From: a virus
Virus record (IMG/VR): IMGVR_UViG_3300033571_003610
Coordinates: 33,191-97,190 of that record
DNA: 64,000 bases
Strand: one strand, 5' to 3'
Part shown: positions 49,858 to 58,628 of the stretch, in pieces
Position numbering within the stretch: the stretch's first letter is position 1
How the letters are laid out: each line of letters begins with the position of its first letter
The notes under the pieces: generated by a model
What the model was told of the DNA's origin: nothing
What the model saw: only the letters and a program-made list of their open reading frames with translations
The model's database searches: none
Program-made: the position numbers and the translations under genes

Positions 49858-51080
49858 ATTAGTTCCCTTACGTTATGTTCAATGGCCGCATCTAGCCAGT
49901 TTAGTATTTCACCGTTCATGCCTATTGCACAGTCCATCTGTAGGTCTAGCTCATCGATGCTTTCTAATTCGTCCATGATTAACTGATAAAAATCTTTTTC
50001 CTGCGTCCAGTCTGCTATTGCATCACTGACTATATCATATCTTGCTTCAAACTCTTGCCATGTATCAATATCACGAATGGTTCTAGTAATTTTATTAACT
50101 AAATCATAACCTTCGTCATTAAAGGCTTCCCATGCTAGTTCTTTGAATTCGTCTGGATCAACTAACTCTTTTAGAATTTTTGCGTCGTGAAGTAATTGTA
50201 CCAGCATATTTTTAATAACAGTACCAGTGTCTTCATTTACAAATGCTAATAAACGATTTCTTATTTCTTCTGGGAATTTTCTAAGTAATTTTTCATATTC
50301 TTCTGTGTCAAGTATCAAGGCTTTGATATTAAGATTATGTGCTTGATCGTAGAATATTTGTTTTAATTGCGGGAATCTTTTTACAAGATCTATCATTGGT
50401 ACAGGATGATCTTTTTCATTCATAAACTGCCTAGTTTCGAAATGCAGTTGATATTTCTCATCTTTATATGCAGGCTTTTGAGGTATAAGAATAAACAATT
50501 CGCCCTTGCCGGCATAAGTGTCAAACATGTTATTAGTATTAGCCGCAGTACACCAACGTGTACCACGTCCGTAATAGCAAGCGGCTTCTTTGTTAATAGG
50601 TTGAATTACTCTTAGAACAGAATCTTTATAAATTTCGTGGGATTTGCCTTTGGCTTCGGGGCTTTCGTCTACATCGGGATATTCGTCAACTACACTTAAA
50701 AAATCGCCAATATTAGTATAGCGCATAAAATCATTACGAGGACTAGGAATAACTTTTTTGCGTTTAAGTTTATCAAATTTAATAAGATAATCTGATAATG
50801 TACTGCCCATGTCTTCGAACTTTGTTTGTCCTTGTCCGTATATTTTTGCTAGGGCCTGTGCGTATTCTTTATTTTGTGTGGGATCCGACTTTTCGATTTG
50901 GTCCATGACTAAATCTAATAATTGGTCGTCGGATACTTGATCTGGATCTCTGAATTGTGCGGGTATACTACGATCTCTCCTAGCAATAGGGACGATTTTC
51001 CTGCCATAGTTTTGGGCGGTGATATCTCGATTGTACTCGAGTAATGTGATATTTTCAGCTAGAAGTTCTTGTAATCGCAT
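49854..51080 (-). CDS. Tagged protein with GTRWCTAA motif
   Basis: A 408-residue protein beginning MRLQELLAEN. The middle has YYGRGTRWCTAANTNN followed by GELFILIP and YQLHFETRQF, a pattern seen in phage proteins of unknown function. The C-terminal 170 residues are acidic and helical (hinge-like repeats with Asp/Glu). It has its own late promoter region (51081-51126) and heads a run of four tagged genes. No activity can be assigned. Confidence 0.7.
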   Translation of the reverse strand: MRLQELLAENITLLEYNRDITAQNYGRKIVPIARRDRSIPAQFRDPDQVSDDQLLDLVMDQIEKSDPTQNKEYAQALAKIYGQGQTKFEDMGSTLSDYLIKFDKLKRKKVIPSPRNDFMRYTNIGDFLSVVDEYPDVDESPEAKGKSHEIYKDSVLRVIQPINKEAACYYGRGTRWCTAANTNNMFDTYAGKGELFILIPQKPAYKDEKYQLHFETRQFMNEKDHPVPMIDLVKRFPQLKQIFYDQAHNLNIKALILDTEEYEKLLRKFPEEIRNRLLAFVNEDTGTVIKNMLVQLLHDAKILKELVDPDEFKELAWEAFNDEGYDLVNKITRTIRDIDTWQEFEARYDIVSDAIADWTQEKDFYQLIMDELESIDELDLQMDCAIGMNGEILNWLDAAIEHNVRELI

Positions 51081-51126
51081 AATAAATGGCTCAATTCATG
51101 TATTTATTGAATTTATACCATTTATT
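51081..51126 (-). promoter_or_regulatory. Nested inverted repeats with late promoter elements
   Basis: A perfect nine-base inverted repeat (AATAAATGG at 51081-51089, CCATTTATT at 51118-51126) encloses a second one (AATTCA at 51093-51098, TGAATT at 51108-51113). The inner loop reads ATAAATACA on the minus strand, and TATAAATT lies beside it. Confidence 0.6.
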
Positions 51127-51131
51127 TTTGC

Positions 51132-52232
51132 TTAGAGATTATTAGTATTGACACCTACTTGCTGTAGTCTATTGCGTATGGTTTCTTCCATGCTGGTAGC
51201 AATAGCATCATCTTCGCGCCACATATCATCAAAGTTTAAGTCAACGTTTTCAATGATACCCAGTTTTACAAACGTCTTTTGCAGTCTAGGGGTCAGCAGT
51301 CCAATATCCTTGATAATAGGAACGATTCTGCTCATCATGTGTTTTTTAACTTTGTGGTAGCTGACGTTTTCTTTGATTTGGCGCCCTACGTCTTTCATAT
51401 CCAAGTGATGATCTAAGATTTCGTTAAAATCCAAGCGGGCATATAGCCACATTACACAAGCAATTAAATAGTCCTCGCGGTCCATTAGTTCTTGTGCAGT
51501 TAGACCTTTATAATAATCTTTAAGAATATAACGTCCAAACGCAATATGTCTTGCTTCGTCCTGCATAATGTAGGCCAGCATACTTTTAGCTAATGGATTA
51601 GTAGCGTTATCACGCATCAACTGCATACTTCCTATTCCCCACCCCTCGGCTACTACGTGACTGTTTAGAAATACCAAGTCCCACTTGTCGCTTTTAAAAG
51701 CAACTTCGTACATTTTCATCAAACTGCGTTGCACTGGGCGTATCATGTTAATTCTATGTGCAAACTTACCAAAGGCTTCGATGTGGCGACTTTCGTCAAT
51801 GGCCTGTGTAGTAGCTAGCCATTTGGCATCGTGATCAGGAGCACTTTCAATAATCTTAGCCGCGCTGATTAACGCACCCTGTTCTCCATGTAAGAACGCA
51901 CCTATTAGGTAAGCATTATAATCGTAGACGATATCGTCTTTGGTTTTAGCACTAAGTTTTGACCACAGATCTGTACCGTATAAAGGAATAATAGTTTCGT
52001 CAATGCCCATTGGGTTAGTTGGGTCTGTTTCTATAGTCCAGTCGATTCTTGTTTGTGCGTCCCATTGGCCGGCCTTGCCCTTTTCGTACAAGGACAACAA
52101 TTCTTTACGATGGTCGTTGTATTCCCAGCTGAATGTAGTGGGACAGCCGTTAGCTACAGCCCAGTTCATTTGGTAGCCTTCGGGCAATTGACTTTGTGTA
52201 GTCGCTGGTCCTAGCGGGTGCTTTCTTTCCAT
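51132..52232 (-). CDS. Diiron ferritin-like oxygenase (AurF/R2-like)
   Basis: A 366-residue helical-bundle protein. Two ExxH iron ligands are seen as AIDESRHIEAFG and IMQDEARHIAFGRY, with further Glu in LHGEQGAL and VAEGWG. The spacing is that of ferritin-like carboxylate diiron proteins such as AurF-type N-oxygenases or ribonucleotide reductase R2 relatives. No radical-bearing Tyr can be assigned. Substrate unknown. It may act on a small amine, lipid or aldehyde. Confidence 0.78.
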   Translation of the reverse strand: MERKHPLGPATTQSQLPEGYQMNWAVANGCPTTFSWEYNDHRKELLSLYEKGKAGQWDAQTRIDWTIETDPTNPMGIDETIIPLYGTDLWSKLSAKTKDDIVYDYNAYLIGAFLHGEQGALISAAKIIESAPDHDAKWLATTQAIDESRHIEAFGKFAHRINMIRPVQRSLMKMYEVAFKSDKWDLVFLNSHVVAEGWGIGSMQLMRDNATNPLAKSMLAYIMQDEARHIAFGRYILKDYYKGLTAQELMDREDYLIACVMWLYARLDFNEILDHHLDMKDVGRQIKENVSYHKVKKHMMSRIVPIIKDIGLLTPRLQKTFVKLGIIENVDLNFDDMWREDDAIATSMEETIRNRLQQVGVNTNNL

Positions 52233-52235
52233 GGT

Positions 52236-52862
52236 TTAGTCAGGTAAAATTTGGGATGCAGGGAAAGATAAGGCTCCCGGAGCCATTGGAGTACCAATAG
52301 TTTGAAGTAGCATATTTCCTGTCATTGCATACGCATGTTTAGTTACAAATTGTATTTGTACATGCCAACAACCATTGGGATTATTAATTACAGATTTCAT
52401 TTTAAGGTTGCTGTCAACCAATACAGGCGTAGTTAGTGCAAAACTATCTAGTAACTCCTCAGAGTCGGGATCATATAATTCTATAGTGTGATCGGCCCCA
52501 TTTAAAATGGGAATATACATTATTAGTTGTAATAAATGGGCCGTTAATACTTCTTTTGAGTCTCGTGCTTGTCGATGGTGAACTTTAATGTCATGTCCCT
52601 GTTCTACTATTGGATAAGTTTGTTGTGGTAATCCAAACACTCTAAAATATGCAGGACTAATACTATTAGATCCAGTTAAAATTTGAATAGGCGCCCATGC
52701 TAACAAGCTATACTTGTACTCGGGTTCTGGTTGACCGGATTTAAATAAAGGGATAGGCCCGGTAACATTAGAAACAATAGGATCAGTAACATATAAGTCA
52801 CTGATTGTTGTTTGAAACTGTTCTAAATTGTTTAGTTGTAATCTTTTGTAATACTCACTCAT
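52236..52862 (-). CDS. Unknown protein, possible virion component
   Basis: A 208-residue beta-rich protein with many Ser, Thr, Pro and aromatic residues, reminiscent of phage tail or neck proteins. No catalytic motif is seen. Its leader contains a terminator-like hairpin with late promoter element at 52866-52898. Located among late genes. Confidence 0.65.
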   Translation of the reverse strand: MSEYYKRLQLNNLEQFQTTISDLYVTDPIVSNVTGPIPLFKSGQPEPEYKYSLLAWAPIQILTGSNSISPAYFRVFGLPQQTYPIVEQGHDIKVHHRQARDSKEVLTAHLLQLIMYIPILNGADHTIELYDPDSEELLDSFALTTPVLVDSNLKMKSVINNPNGCWHVQIQFVTKHAYAMTGNMLLQTIGTPMAPGALSFPASQILPD

Positions 52863-52865
52863 AAT

Positions 52866-52898
52866 AAAACCCCATTATATAGTATTTACCTGTTGGGG
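52866..52898 (-). terminator. Terminator-like repeat with embedded late promoter element
   Basis: CCCCA and TGGGG arms (five base pairs, long loop) are followed by TTTT on the minus strand, and a TAAATA element (52888-52883) lies in the loop. The next ATG, at 52862, comes three bases after the T-tract. Confidence 0.5.
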
Positions 52899-53201
52899 TC
52901 AAGCCTTGGGCATGGGGTTTTCTCCAGTTAGCGTGGGCCTTGCAAACCACAACTTAAACCACTCGTCTGATCCGGGTCTAATATTATGCTTACGCTGATA
53001 TTCTGCTTTATCCGTGCCAATTTCACCAGTGATAGGGCTTTGAGAGTCACGGGCACGATGTCGTTCCATAATTCCCAAACTGTCTATACCCGCTAGTTTT
53101 TTAAGTTCTGCTAGCTGTGCGGGATCCACATAAGCGTCAGGAATACTAGGATCATCGCCCTGAGTTCTAAAAGTTTCACTGGTAATTTTATATTGTTTCA
53201 T
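52899..53201 (-). CDS. Unknown protein
   Basis: A 100-residue protein starting MKQYKITSETFRTQGDDP, with DPAQLAELKKLAGI near the middle. The ATG at 53201 lies five bases after a TAAATA element; the longer frame runs into the neighbouring gene. The C-terminus contains GSDEWFKLWFARP. No recognised family. Confidence 0.68.
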   Translation of the reverse strand: MKQYKITSETFRTQGDDPSIPDAYVDPAQLAELKKLAGIDSLGIMERHRARDSQSPITGEIGTDKAEYQRKHNIRPGSDEWFKLWFARPTLTGENPMPKA

Positions 53202-53206
53202 ATCTA

Positions 53207-53212
53207 TATTTA
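53207..53212 (-). promoter_or_regulatory. Late promoter element, leaderless spacing
   Basis: TAAATA (53212-53207) lies five bases before the ATG at 53201. Confidence 0.4.
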
Positions 53213-53214
53213 AC

Positions 53215-55239
53215 TTACCATTGTCCAATATCTTTGTATGTGTATTCGAAACTGAAATCCAGTTGTTTGCGCTGTTCTAATAAAGCCAAATGTCGGTCTC
53301 TTTCTTCATCGTCGTAGACTACTTGTCCTGTGCTTCCTGGTACTGCTAATTTGCGAGCTCTGCTAGCAGCCACGCTGGTCGCTGTTGAATAGTCATTGAA
53401 ATTCCAAGCATTTTCTGCTTGCTTGAACTTATAGTAAAAATCCGCAGTCCATCGCCCTTGCTCGTTGATTTCAAATTTAATTTGTGCAGTAAAATCACTG
53501 CTTAAATTCCATCCAAACTCTTGACTGTCTTGTTCGGGATTAAACTGCAAGTCTATACTAAATGCACCCCTTGTTCTCCAAAGCAGTCTTAGTAAAGGCC
53601 ATACTTCATTAACAACACTGTCTGCAAAACTGCTGATGTTAGGCTTGCATATATTAAAGTCAAATTGCTCAAATTCAATTTCTTTTAACGAACTGGCCTT
53701 TAATTTATAGCTGTGTTTAAGGTTTGGTCTATTGGTATAATCATGTCCTTGTTTGTTAATTAAATTAATCAACAATATGTTAAAAATCTTTAACCTTATA
53801 AGTCTGTGAACTTTACTGTTGCGATAGTCATTGGTTATCCAGTTATTTTCAAAGTAGTTTTTTGCTATGTTAAATTTTTCCACAGCCTGTGCAATAATAG
53901 TGTCGGGTGGAATAATAAAACCCATACCAGCGGCAATACTGCTGATATTATTATTTCTATTACGCCATATCAACTGCATACTGTCATACAAGTCCTGCGG
54001 CTGTTCAGTAGGAAATCCAACTATCCAGTTAGTAAATGCTTCGACTCCAACTTCGGCACCGTCTCTAAAATTCTGTTCTATTTCTTCAACAGTTACGCCT
54101 TTGTCCATGTCAGCGAGAACTTTGTTTGACCCAGATTCAATACCATAACTTAAACTAAAGCAGCCGCTGGCAGCAAGGTCCTTATAATAGTCCAAGTCCA
54201 TGCGCCCATCACATCTAGCATACCCGGTCCAATGTAATTTCATACCACGTGCTACTACTCCTAGAGCAAATGCACGTAATTCTTTAAGATTGCCATTAAC
54301 TAAACTGTCAATGAACCATACTACATCTACTCCGCGATTATAATACAAGTCTGCTAGTTCGTCAATAATGTTACGTGCCATTCTGCCGCGATATTTCCAG
54401 TAATGTGTTTCACTGCAAAATACACATTTGGCTATACAACCTCTGCTAAGTTCTGCATTAATACCATTAGGTACAGAATAGTCGCTGGCAGGAAAATGAC
54501 TGTAGTCTGGACTAGGAATACTGTCTAAGTCTAAACGCTGTCCATCTTGCTGTCTAAACCATACAGGCTTGGGTTTGACAATACCTTGTTCTATTTCTTC
54601 CATGGCTTCTAATAACATTTTTTCGCCTTCGCCAGATACAATATAGTCATATTCTTTGGGAGGCTCCCAGTAGCTTTGATGACAACTAGGCCCGCCAACC
54701 ATTACTATTAAATTGGGCATACGCTTTTTTAATTCTCGAGCCATCCATTTGCTGGCTTCTTCGTTGCAGTAATATAGTGTAAGTCCTACAACCGTAGGAT
54801 TAAGTTTTACTATTTTTTCTATGTAAGGACTTAGAAATTTTTCGACATGTGGACTGAGTTCTTGTTCATAGTGCGGACTGCGCCACTTCCAATCTCTATT
54901 GCCGGCCCATGGATTATAGTCTAACTTCCAATTGGTATGATTTTGATATGCTTTGGCGTTAAGATCAAATGCATGTGTTTCGTAGCCGGCTGCTTTAGTC
55001 ACTGCGGCCAAGCGGGCCACGTTATAAGGAGGAAAATTATGTGCCCACTCTGGCAATAGTAAAAATACTATACTAGTTTTTCTACTAATATAGTCTATAC
55101 TAACAGGAGTTAAATTACTTTGTGGTACGGATCTAGCATAGGGCTTAATGGCTTCCATGGCCAGTCTATGCTTTTCATCGTAGTCCTGCTCAATTCGTTT
55201 AACGGGATTTAAGTTTCGAATCTCAAAAAGTTTTTTCAT
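53215..55239 (-). CDS. B12-binding-domain radical SAM protein
   Basis: A 674-residue enzyme. Residues 55-215 form a Rossmann-like B12-binding domain (IVFLLLPEWAHNFPPYNVAR, VGLTLYYCNEE, VMVGGPSCHQ, DYIVSGEGE). The cobalamin DxHxxG motif is absent, as in many members. The radical SAM motif RGCIAKCVFCSE (Cys268, 272, 275) follows, then WFIDSLVNGN. A further 250-residue C-terminal region has no recognised domain. Family members methylate or rearrange unactivated carbon or phosphorus. The substrate is unknown. Confidence 0.88.
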   Translation of the reverse strand: MKKLFEIRNLNPVKRIEQDYDEKHRLAMEAIKPYARSVPQSNLTPVSIDYISRKTSIVFLLLPEWAHNFPPYNVARLAAVTKAAGYETHAFDLNAKAYQNHTNWKLDYNPWAGNRDWKWRSPHYEQELSPHVEKFLSPYIEKIVKLNPTVVGLTLYYCNEEASKWMARELKKRMPNLIVMVGGPSCHQSYWEPPKEYDYIVSGEGEKMLLEAMEEIEQGIVKPKPVWFRQQDGQRLDLDSIPSPDYSHFPASDYSVPNGINAELSRGCIAKCVFCSETHYWKYRGRMARNIIDELADLYYNRGVDVVWFIDSLVNGNLKELRAFALGVVARGMKLHWTGYARCDGRMDLDYYKDLAASGCFSLSYGIESGSNKVLADMDKGVTVEEIEQNFRDGAEVGVEAFTNWIVGFPTEQPQDLYDSMQLIWRNRNNNISSIAAGMGFIIPPDTIIAQAVEKFNIAKNYFENNWITNDYRNSKVHRLIRLKIFNILLINLINKQGHDYTNRPNLKHSYKLKASSLKEIEFEQFDFNICKPNISSFADSVVNEVWPLLRLLWRTRGAFSIDLQFNPEQDSQEFGWNLSSDFTAQIKFEINEQGRWTADFYYKFKQAENAWNFNDYSTATSVAASRARKLAVPGSTGQVVYDDEERDRHLALLEQRKQLDFSFEYTYKDIGQW

Positions 55240-55264
55240 AGTGACACATTATATATCACTATAA

Positions 55265-55891
55265 TCACTTACGTATAGTTTTGACTTTTTTAACTTTCTT
55301 TGCCGGCTCTTTGTGTATTACCTTTTTTATTTTTTGAGTAATAGGATCTCGTTGATAAACAAAATAATGTTCGCCCTGTTTAACTGGAATACCCAGTGTT
55401 ACTTCACGGCCGTGATAACGTGCTTCGTCTACACTTTGCTTCATGTACTTTTTGCGTAGTTCCCAGTCTTCAGGAGTAGCTTCTCTGATTAAATGAAGAT
55501 ACTGGTCCACAGGAACTTCTTTTATTTCTACTGGTTTAATTTCTTTAACTCCAGGAACGGAATGAAATTCTCTACTGTTACCGCCGGGCACAAACTGTGG
55601 CTTGCCATCAGGACCGTTCATAGGTACTTTGTGCAAATAAACATTTTCGCCTTTTCTAATTTTTCCACTGAATAAAACCATTTGAGGGTCATTAGGAAAC
55701 ATACCAGTGTCAGAACCAGCTGTTGTAAGTCCCATGGCAATTGCAACTTTTGGGTCGCTGGTAGCATAGATAGCGTTTTGGTTACTACCTGGTGCGCCAC
55801 CAGTGTCTAGTGATTGTCTTGGCTCTAGAACAGGAATTTTGTTCCTGGATCCGTGCCAAAGATATTGCTGTGAAATTTCTTTTAAACGCAT
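55265..55891 (-). CDS. Tagged ADP-ribosyltransferase-like protein
   Basis: A 208-residue protein beginning MRLKEISQQ. YLWHGSRNKIPVLEP, then GAPGSNQNAIYATSDPKVA, resembles the beginning of ART/PARP-like folds (H-G-S and Y-A-T segments), though the family is not certain. The C-terminal module (ARYHGREVTLGIPV, VYQRDPITQKIKKV) is also found in the protein at 58629-59615. T4 carries a packaged ADP-ribosyltransferase (Alt) with a similar internal-protein N-terminus. A late element lies four bases before the ATG. Confidence 0.55.
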   Translation of the reverse strand: MRLKEISQQYLWHGSRNKIPVLEPRQSLDTGGAPGSNQNAIYATSDPKVAIAMGLTTAGSDTGMFPNDPQMVLFSGKIRKGENVYLHKVPMNGPDGKPQFVPGGNSREFHSVPGVKEIKPVEIKEVPVDQYLHLIREATPEDWELRKKYMKQSVDEARYHGREVTLGIPVKQGEHYFVYQRDPITQKIKKVIHKEPAKKVKKVKTIRK

Positions 55892-55895
55892 ACAG

Positions 55896-55901
55896 TATTT
55901 A
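55896..55901 (-). promoter_or_regulatory. Late promoter element, leaderless spacing
   Basis: TAAATA (55901-55896) lies four bases before the ATG at 55891. Confidence 0.4.
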
Positions 55902-56531
55902 ACTTAATGTCCATGTAACTAATTTAAAACGCTCGGGCTCTAGGTTTAGATAATCTGTTTTAAACTTAGTTTGTCCGTAAAAATCTAAATGCAACCACTG
56001 GTCTCGCATTTGCCAAAACTTATCAGCTAAGTCCTGCCAATCAACATTAGTAATAACTTTTTCTATTTGATATTGTTTTTCAACCACTGAATCGTAATTA
56101 AAATCATCCCACTCGTAGTGAAATACTTCAAATGCCTTGTCAGCATCTGCATAGTCTATACTGATATCTATGCCCCACTTAGGTCTCATATGAACTAGTT
56201 TATATACAGGTGTAAACTGCTCAGCAAACTGATGTATTTGTTTTAGAGCCGTACCGCTAAAGCCTTTACGCTCAAATAAACAAGCATGATTTAAATGTAC
56301 ACCTTTTATAGAACTGCAACTAAACCAATCTTTGAATATTGCTTTACGCCATCTAACATTACGCACACTGGCTCCATTGGCTTCTGCATAACGCTCCTCT
56401 AAGGGAGTAAGGTCGTAGCCGTTTTGATCAAAGTTAGTCATGCAGTCATGTGACACTATTATCTTGTCTATAGGTCTTGACCATGTAGCCTGCGGATTTA
56501 ATTGTTCATGAGTTTTTTCTAACGTAACCAT
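55899..56531 (-). CDS. Unknown protein
   Basis: A 210-residue protein with many His, Trp and Phe residues and a mixed alpha/beta pattern (KLVHMRPKWGIDISIDYADA). No recognised family and no tag. Its stop overlaps the late element of the ART-like gene. Confidence 0.68.
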   Translation of the reverse strand: MVTLEKTHEQLNPQATWSRPIDKIIVSHDCMTNFDQNGYDLTPLEERYAEANGASVRNVRWRKAIFKDWFSCSSIKGVHLNHACLFERKGFSGTALKQIHQFAEQFTPVYKLVHMRPKWGIDISIDYADADKAFEVFHYEWDDFNYDSVVEKQYQIEKVITNVDWQDLADKFWQMRDQWLHLDFYGQTKFKTDYLNLEPERFKLVTWTLS

Positions 56532-56539
56532 TATTAGTT

Positions 56540-58225
56540 TTACTTTTTACCCGACTTCATATTAGCACACCAGTGATACATTTTACTTTTCTCGCCGCTG
56601 GCATTTTTTGCTTTAGCACGTAAGTCAGTGACTGAACCATCACAACTAGCACCTGCACGTTTTACACGACCGGGCCGGCTTTTGCCTTTGACTTTGCCGT
56701 CAGCAAAGTTTTCCGCCACACCTTGCTGACCAATCTGAACCAACCATTCTAATTCGTCATCTATGTCCCTAACATCATAGAATTTGACATTAGGAATCTT
56801 TTTCATAGCAAACCATTTGTTAGCTACTTTGACCATCCATGCACGATGTTGTGGATCGTTTGAGTTAGGCTCGTAGTCCCCAGTCATGTTAACCCATAAT
56901 GGATGTGGATTTCCTTCTTCATCAAATCCCAACAGCTCACGCCACTCGTCTTGAAGTTGTATTGGTACATAGTCGTCGAGTTCAGTATCGCTCATCCACT
57001 CCTGACCAATATCAATACCTTCCGCCACACCTTTTGCCTTAAATTTGCTCAACGGTATCTTATTGTTTTCTTCATCGGTGAGCCAAGCATCAATTAAGCC
57101 ATGCACATAAACTACATGCATGATATACCATTCACCATTGGCCAGTTTAACATCGTATCTAAAACTGCGTCCTTCTTGACTGCGAAATTTTCTTCCCACA
57201 AGTCGAACACGGCCGTCCATGGCCTTGTTCAACTGTTCAAGACTTAAATTGTCCAATGATTTTACATCACCGAACATGTTTTTTAGACTATACTTGGTAT
57301 TCAAATTGGCTTCAACGCCTTCATTTTTCTTTCGACCCTGGCAATGAGCACGTTGGCTAAATCCTTTGGGATTACTACAGTTAATAGACTTCTTGTACTT
57401 TTGACTCCACTTTTCTTCTAAATTAGATTCTAACAAAGTATTGTCGGCAAACCACGGATCGATAATAACTAGATCGCCGTTTTTACGTTGCATGACATTT
57501 TCAGTATGCAAGTCCCAACCTAGTTTATTGATACGTCCAGTTTTAAATAACATGGACATTACAGAATATAATTCACTCCATGTTTGTTCTTGATCAGCTG
57601 TGAGATTTTTTACTTTGTTAGCTATTTTATCAGCTTGCCTAGGCCAATGCGATTCTTCCCATTTATCAGGGTTAGATAATTCCGCTTTAACCGCAGGCCA
57701 TGCAATGTCATTGCTTACATAATCACTTAGATACCAAACCATTGCTTCGGAAAACGTATTTTTCCTAATAGGAAAAAGTCGTTCCATGTCAATCTGAATG
57801 TATTCTTTATCTAGTACATCGATAGTATTATATTCGTTGATTACTGGCAAACATTTAAGATCTTGATGTTGCAGGCAAAATTCGTAGAATTTTTTAAACA
57901 CTTCTACAGCACGACTACCTGGATCTTCGGGCATAAGAATTTTAATTACATAACCTGCTTCTTTGGCAAACACAGTACTGTCTGCACCGCTGCCAATCTT
58001 TTTGTAACCTAGTTTTCGAAACTCTTGTGATATGTTACGAGCATAAGCAGTACCCATTTCTGCTTCGCCCATGGCCTGCGATAATGCACTTTGACGTTTG
58101 ACAACTGGCAACTCGACTGCGGGTTCTAAACTGCCGCCGCCCTCCATTATTGCCAATTCCATTTCTGTGAATTGTGTTTTGGTTTGTTTAGGTGCAGGAC
58201 CTTTAATGAATTCAGTAAATCGCAT
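56540..58225 (-). CDS. Tagged protein-kinase-like protein
   Basis: A 561-residue protein beginning MRFTEFIKGPAP. Residues 75-260 follow the protein kinase pattern: a glycine-rich loop IGSGADSTVF, a VAIK-like Lys95 in YVIKI, catalytic WDLHTENVM (Asp238, Asn243) and IIDPW (Asp256, in place of DFG). Cys-rich modules follow: SINCSNPKGFSQRAHCQGR and, at the end, GRVKRAGASCDGSVTDL then YHWCANM. GVAE occurs twice between modules. It could phosphorylate host proteins after injection; substrates are unknown. Confidence 0.72.
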   Translation of the reverse strand: MRFTEFIKGPAPKQTKTQFTEMELAIMEGGGSLEPAVELPVVKRQSALSQAMGEAEMGTAYARNISQEFRKLGYKKIGSGADSTVFAKEAGYVIKILMPEDPGSRAVEVFKKFYEFCLQHQDLKCLPVINEYNTIDVLDKEYIQIDMERLFPIRKNTFSEAMVWYLSDYVSNDIAWPAVKAELSNPDKWEESHWPRQADKIANKVKNLTADQEQTWSELYSVMSMLFKTGRINKLGWDLHTENVMQRKNGDLVIIDPWFADNTLLESNLEEKWSQKYKKSINCSNPKGFSQRAHCQGRKKNEGVEANLNTKYSLKNMFGDVKSLDNLSLEQLNKAMDGRVRLVGRKFRSQEGRSFRYDVKLANGEWYIMHVVYVHGLIDAWLTDEENNKIPLSKFKAKGVAEGIDIGQEWMSDTELDDYVPIQLQDEWRELLGFDEEGNPHPLWVNMTGDYEPNSNDPQHRAWMVKVANKWFAMKKIPNVKFYDVRDIDDELEWLVQIGQQGVAENFADGKVKGKSRPGRVKRAGASCDGSVTDLRAKAKNASGEKSKMYHWCANMKSGKK

Positions 58226-58226
58226 A

Positions 58227-58625
58227 TTATTTTACTATAGGTCCGCCGGTTATCCATAACTCACAACTGCGTGAACCTGCACATTTAAAATGCAATAAGT
58301 TACAGTAACCTAAGTCTGCGGCTTCGCGTGTCTTTTCGGATTCAAACGCTTCTTTGCCCATACCATCATGTATGCATTTGTACATAGCATCTGTTATATT
58401 AAATGCCGCACAGTTTGCACATTGCATAGTCTTGGCAGTCTTTTCATCTATCTTCCATTGCTTGGCAGCTACTTTCCAGTAGTCGCCGGGCTTGTCTGGA
58501 TTAGCTGGCCCATAGTGATGTTGGTCTATACCCACTTGTCGATTCTTTACATTAACTTCCAAATCATGTGTGGCAATGGGACAACCTTTACTAACAGCTT
58601 CTACAATGTTGATATGTTTACGCAC
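58227..58625 (-). CDS. Cys-rich protein, HiPIP-like
   Basis: A 132-residue protein beginning MRKHINIVEAV. Cys residues occur as MQCANCAAF, MYKCIHDG, LGYCNLLHFKC, and SRSCELWITGG. The CxxC followed by GYC, then C and W/G-rich end, resembles high-potential iron-sulfur proteins (one 4Fe-4S cluster). It lies between the kinase-like and RyR-domain genes. Electron transfer or structural roles are possible. Confidence 0.6.
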   Translation of the reverse strand: MRKHINIVEAVSKGCPIATHDLEVNVKNRQVGIDQHHYGPANPDKPGDYWKVAAKQWKIDEKTAKTMQCANCAAFNITDAMYKCIHDGMGKEAFESEKTREAADLGYCNLLHFKCAGSRSCELWITGGPIVK

Positions 58626-58628
58626 AGC

